DNA of 20,819 bases from a virus. Within the stretch, counting starts at the first letter, position 1. Every line of letters starts with the position of its first letter. Below, in pieces: positions 20,628 through 20,819 of this stretch. The translations under genes and the position numbers were made by a program. The notes under the pieces are model-generated. The model was not told the DNA's origin and made no database searches. It worked only from the letters and a program-made list of their open reading frames with translations. The stretch lies in IMG/VR virus record IMGVR_UViG_3300010885_011530, positions 1 through 20,819 of that record, one strand, 5' to 3'.

Positions 20628-20819
20628 AATTTGCTATCGCCTTTGTAATCATCCCAACCTGTAAATGTCTCACGGCTCATCAGGCTGTGCAGACTATGGC
20701 ACCAGACGCCGGGATTGGTAGCGTCAAAGTCCTTGTCATCTATTTTTAACATTGTATTATAATTCCACAGTTTTGTATACGGTACACTTACTCGAATCTG
20801 TGGAATAAAGTTGCGATAA
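20624..20819 (-). CDS. C-terminal part of a protein running off the right edge
   Basis: An open frame enters from the right edge and runs 64 codons to TGA at 20624-20626, which overlaps the next gene's ATG (ATGA). The visible part contains IRVSVPYTKLWNYNTML, IDDKDFDATNPGVWCHSLHSL and TGWDDYKGDSKL. An internal ATG at 20753 could also serve as start, but the frame is open beyond it, so a longer protein is more likely. No family is recognised. Confidence 0.6.
   Translation of the reverse strand, partial: YRNFIPQIRVSVPYTKLWNYNTMLKIDDKDFDATNPGVWCHSLHSLMSRETFTGWDDYKGDSKL

Noticed and set aside
20740-20760. TATAAT-like sequence near the right edge as a promoter
   Set aside because: No -35 box at suitable distance, and it lies inside an open frame continuing to the edge.
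1-20819. CRISPR array, tRNA genes, insertion sequences or integrase
   Set aside because: No regularly spaced repeats, tRNA-like cloverleaf or transposase/integrase motifs were seen on either strand.

Overview
The window looks like part of a tailed-phage (Caudoviricetes) genome of the T4-like type found in marine and freshwater bacterial communities, not a bacterial chromosome. Small genes are packed with 1-29 bp overlaps (TAATG and ATGA junctions), almost all on the minus strand. There is a T4 RNase H/FEN-type 5' nuclease, a MazG-like pyrophosphohydrolase and a GIY-YIG nuclease. Many short proteins have the look of conserved hypothetical proteins of T4-like phages. The host cannot be told from the sequence; no tRNA, integrase, capsid or tail gene is visible.

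Layout in minus-strand transcription order (right to left). (1) 20819-19638: four small conserved genes, one of them (19873-20322) with a pattern like the 6-pyruvoyl-tetrahydropterin synthase fold. (2) 19632-14985: a translationally coupled carbohydrate operon. It holds a sulfotransferase-like AT-rich gene, a GT-B glycosyltransferase, a galE epimerase, a very short DegT-type aminotransferase and an SEKT-motif putative glycosyltransferase. (3) 14942-6808: a nucleotide-modification and metabolic block. It holds folE, small conserved genes, an AGAT-like amidinotransferase, a HIT protein, queD, a GT-A glycosyltransferase, a large radical SAM protein, an SGNH-like protein and queE. (4) 6808-2532: a small conserved gene, a TagD-like nucleotidyltransferase, a second SGNH-like protein, the 5' nuclease, a MazG-like enzyme and more small conserved genes. 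(5) 2551-1616: the only plus-strand gene, a paralogue of the SEKT-motif gene at 14985-15998. (6) 1529-1: a GIY-YIG nuclease and small conserved genes, driven by two near-identical sigma70-type promoters.

The main functional theme is 7-deazaguanine synthesis. FolE makes dihydroneopterin triphosphate, QueD makes 6-carboxy-tetrahydropterin and QueE makes 7-carboxy-7-deazaguanine. QueC is not visible, so the phage either carries it elsewhere, uses the host enzyme, or stops at CDG. In phages this pathway normally modifies phage DNA against restriction. The amidinotransferase and radical SAM genes sit between the deazaguanine genes and could take part in a further modification, but this is speculation. 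The second theme is glycan or surface chemistry (galE, aminotransferase, several glycosyltransferases, two SGNH-like proteins, a cytidylyltransferase-like enzyme).

No gene-free stretch exceeds about 100 bases. The non-coding gaps (1145-1199, 1530-1615, 3178-3207, 11759-11839, 14943-14984) hold the promoter-like and inverted-repeat signals listed below. Family assignments come from motifs read by eye; no database search was run.
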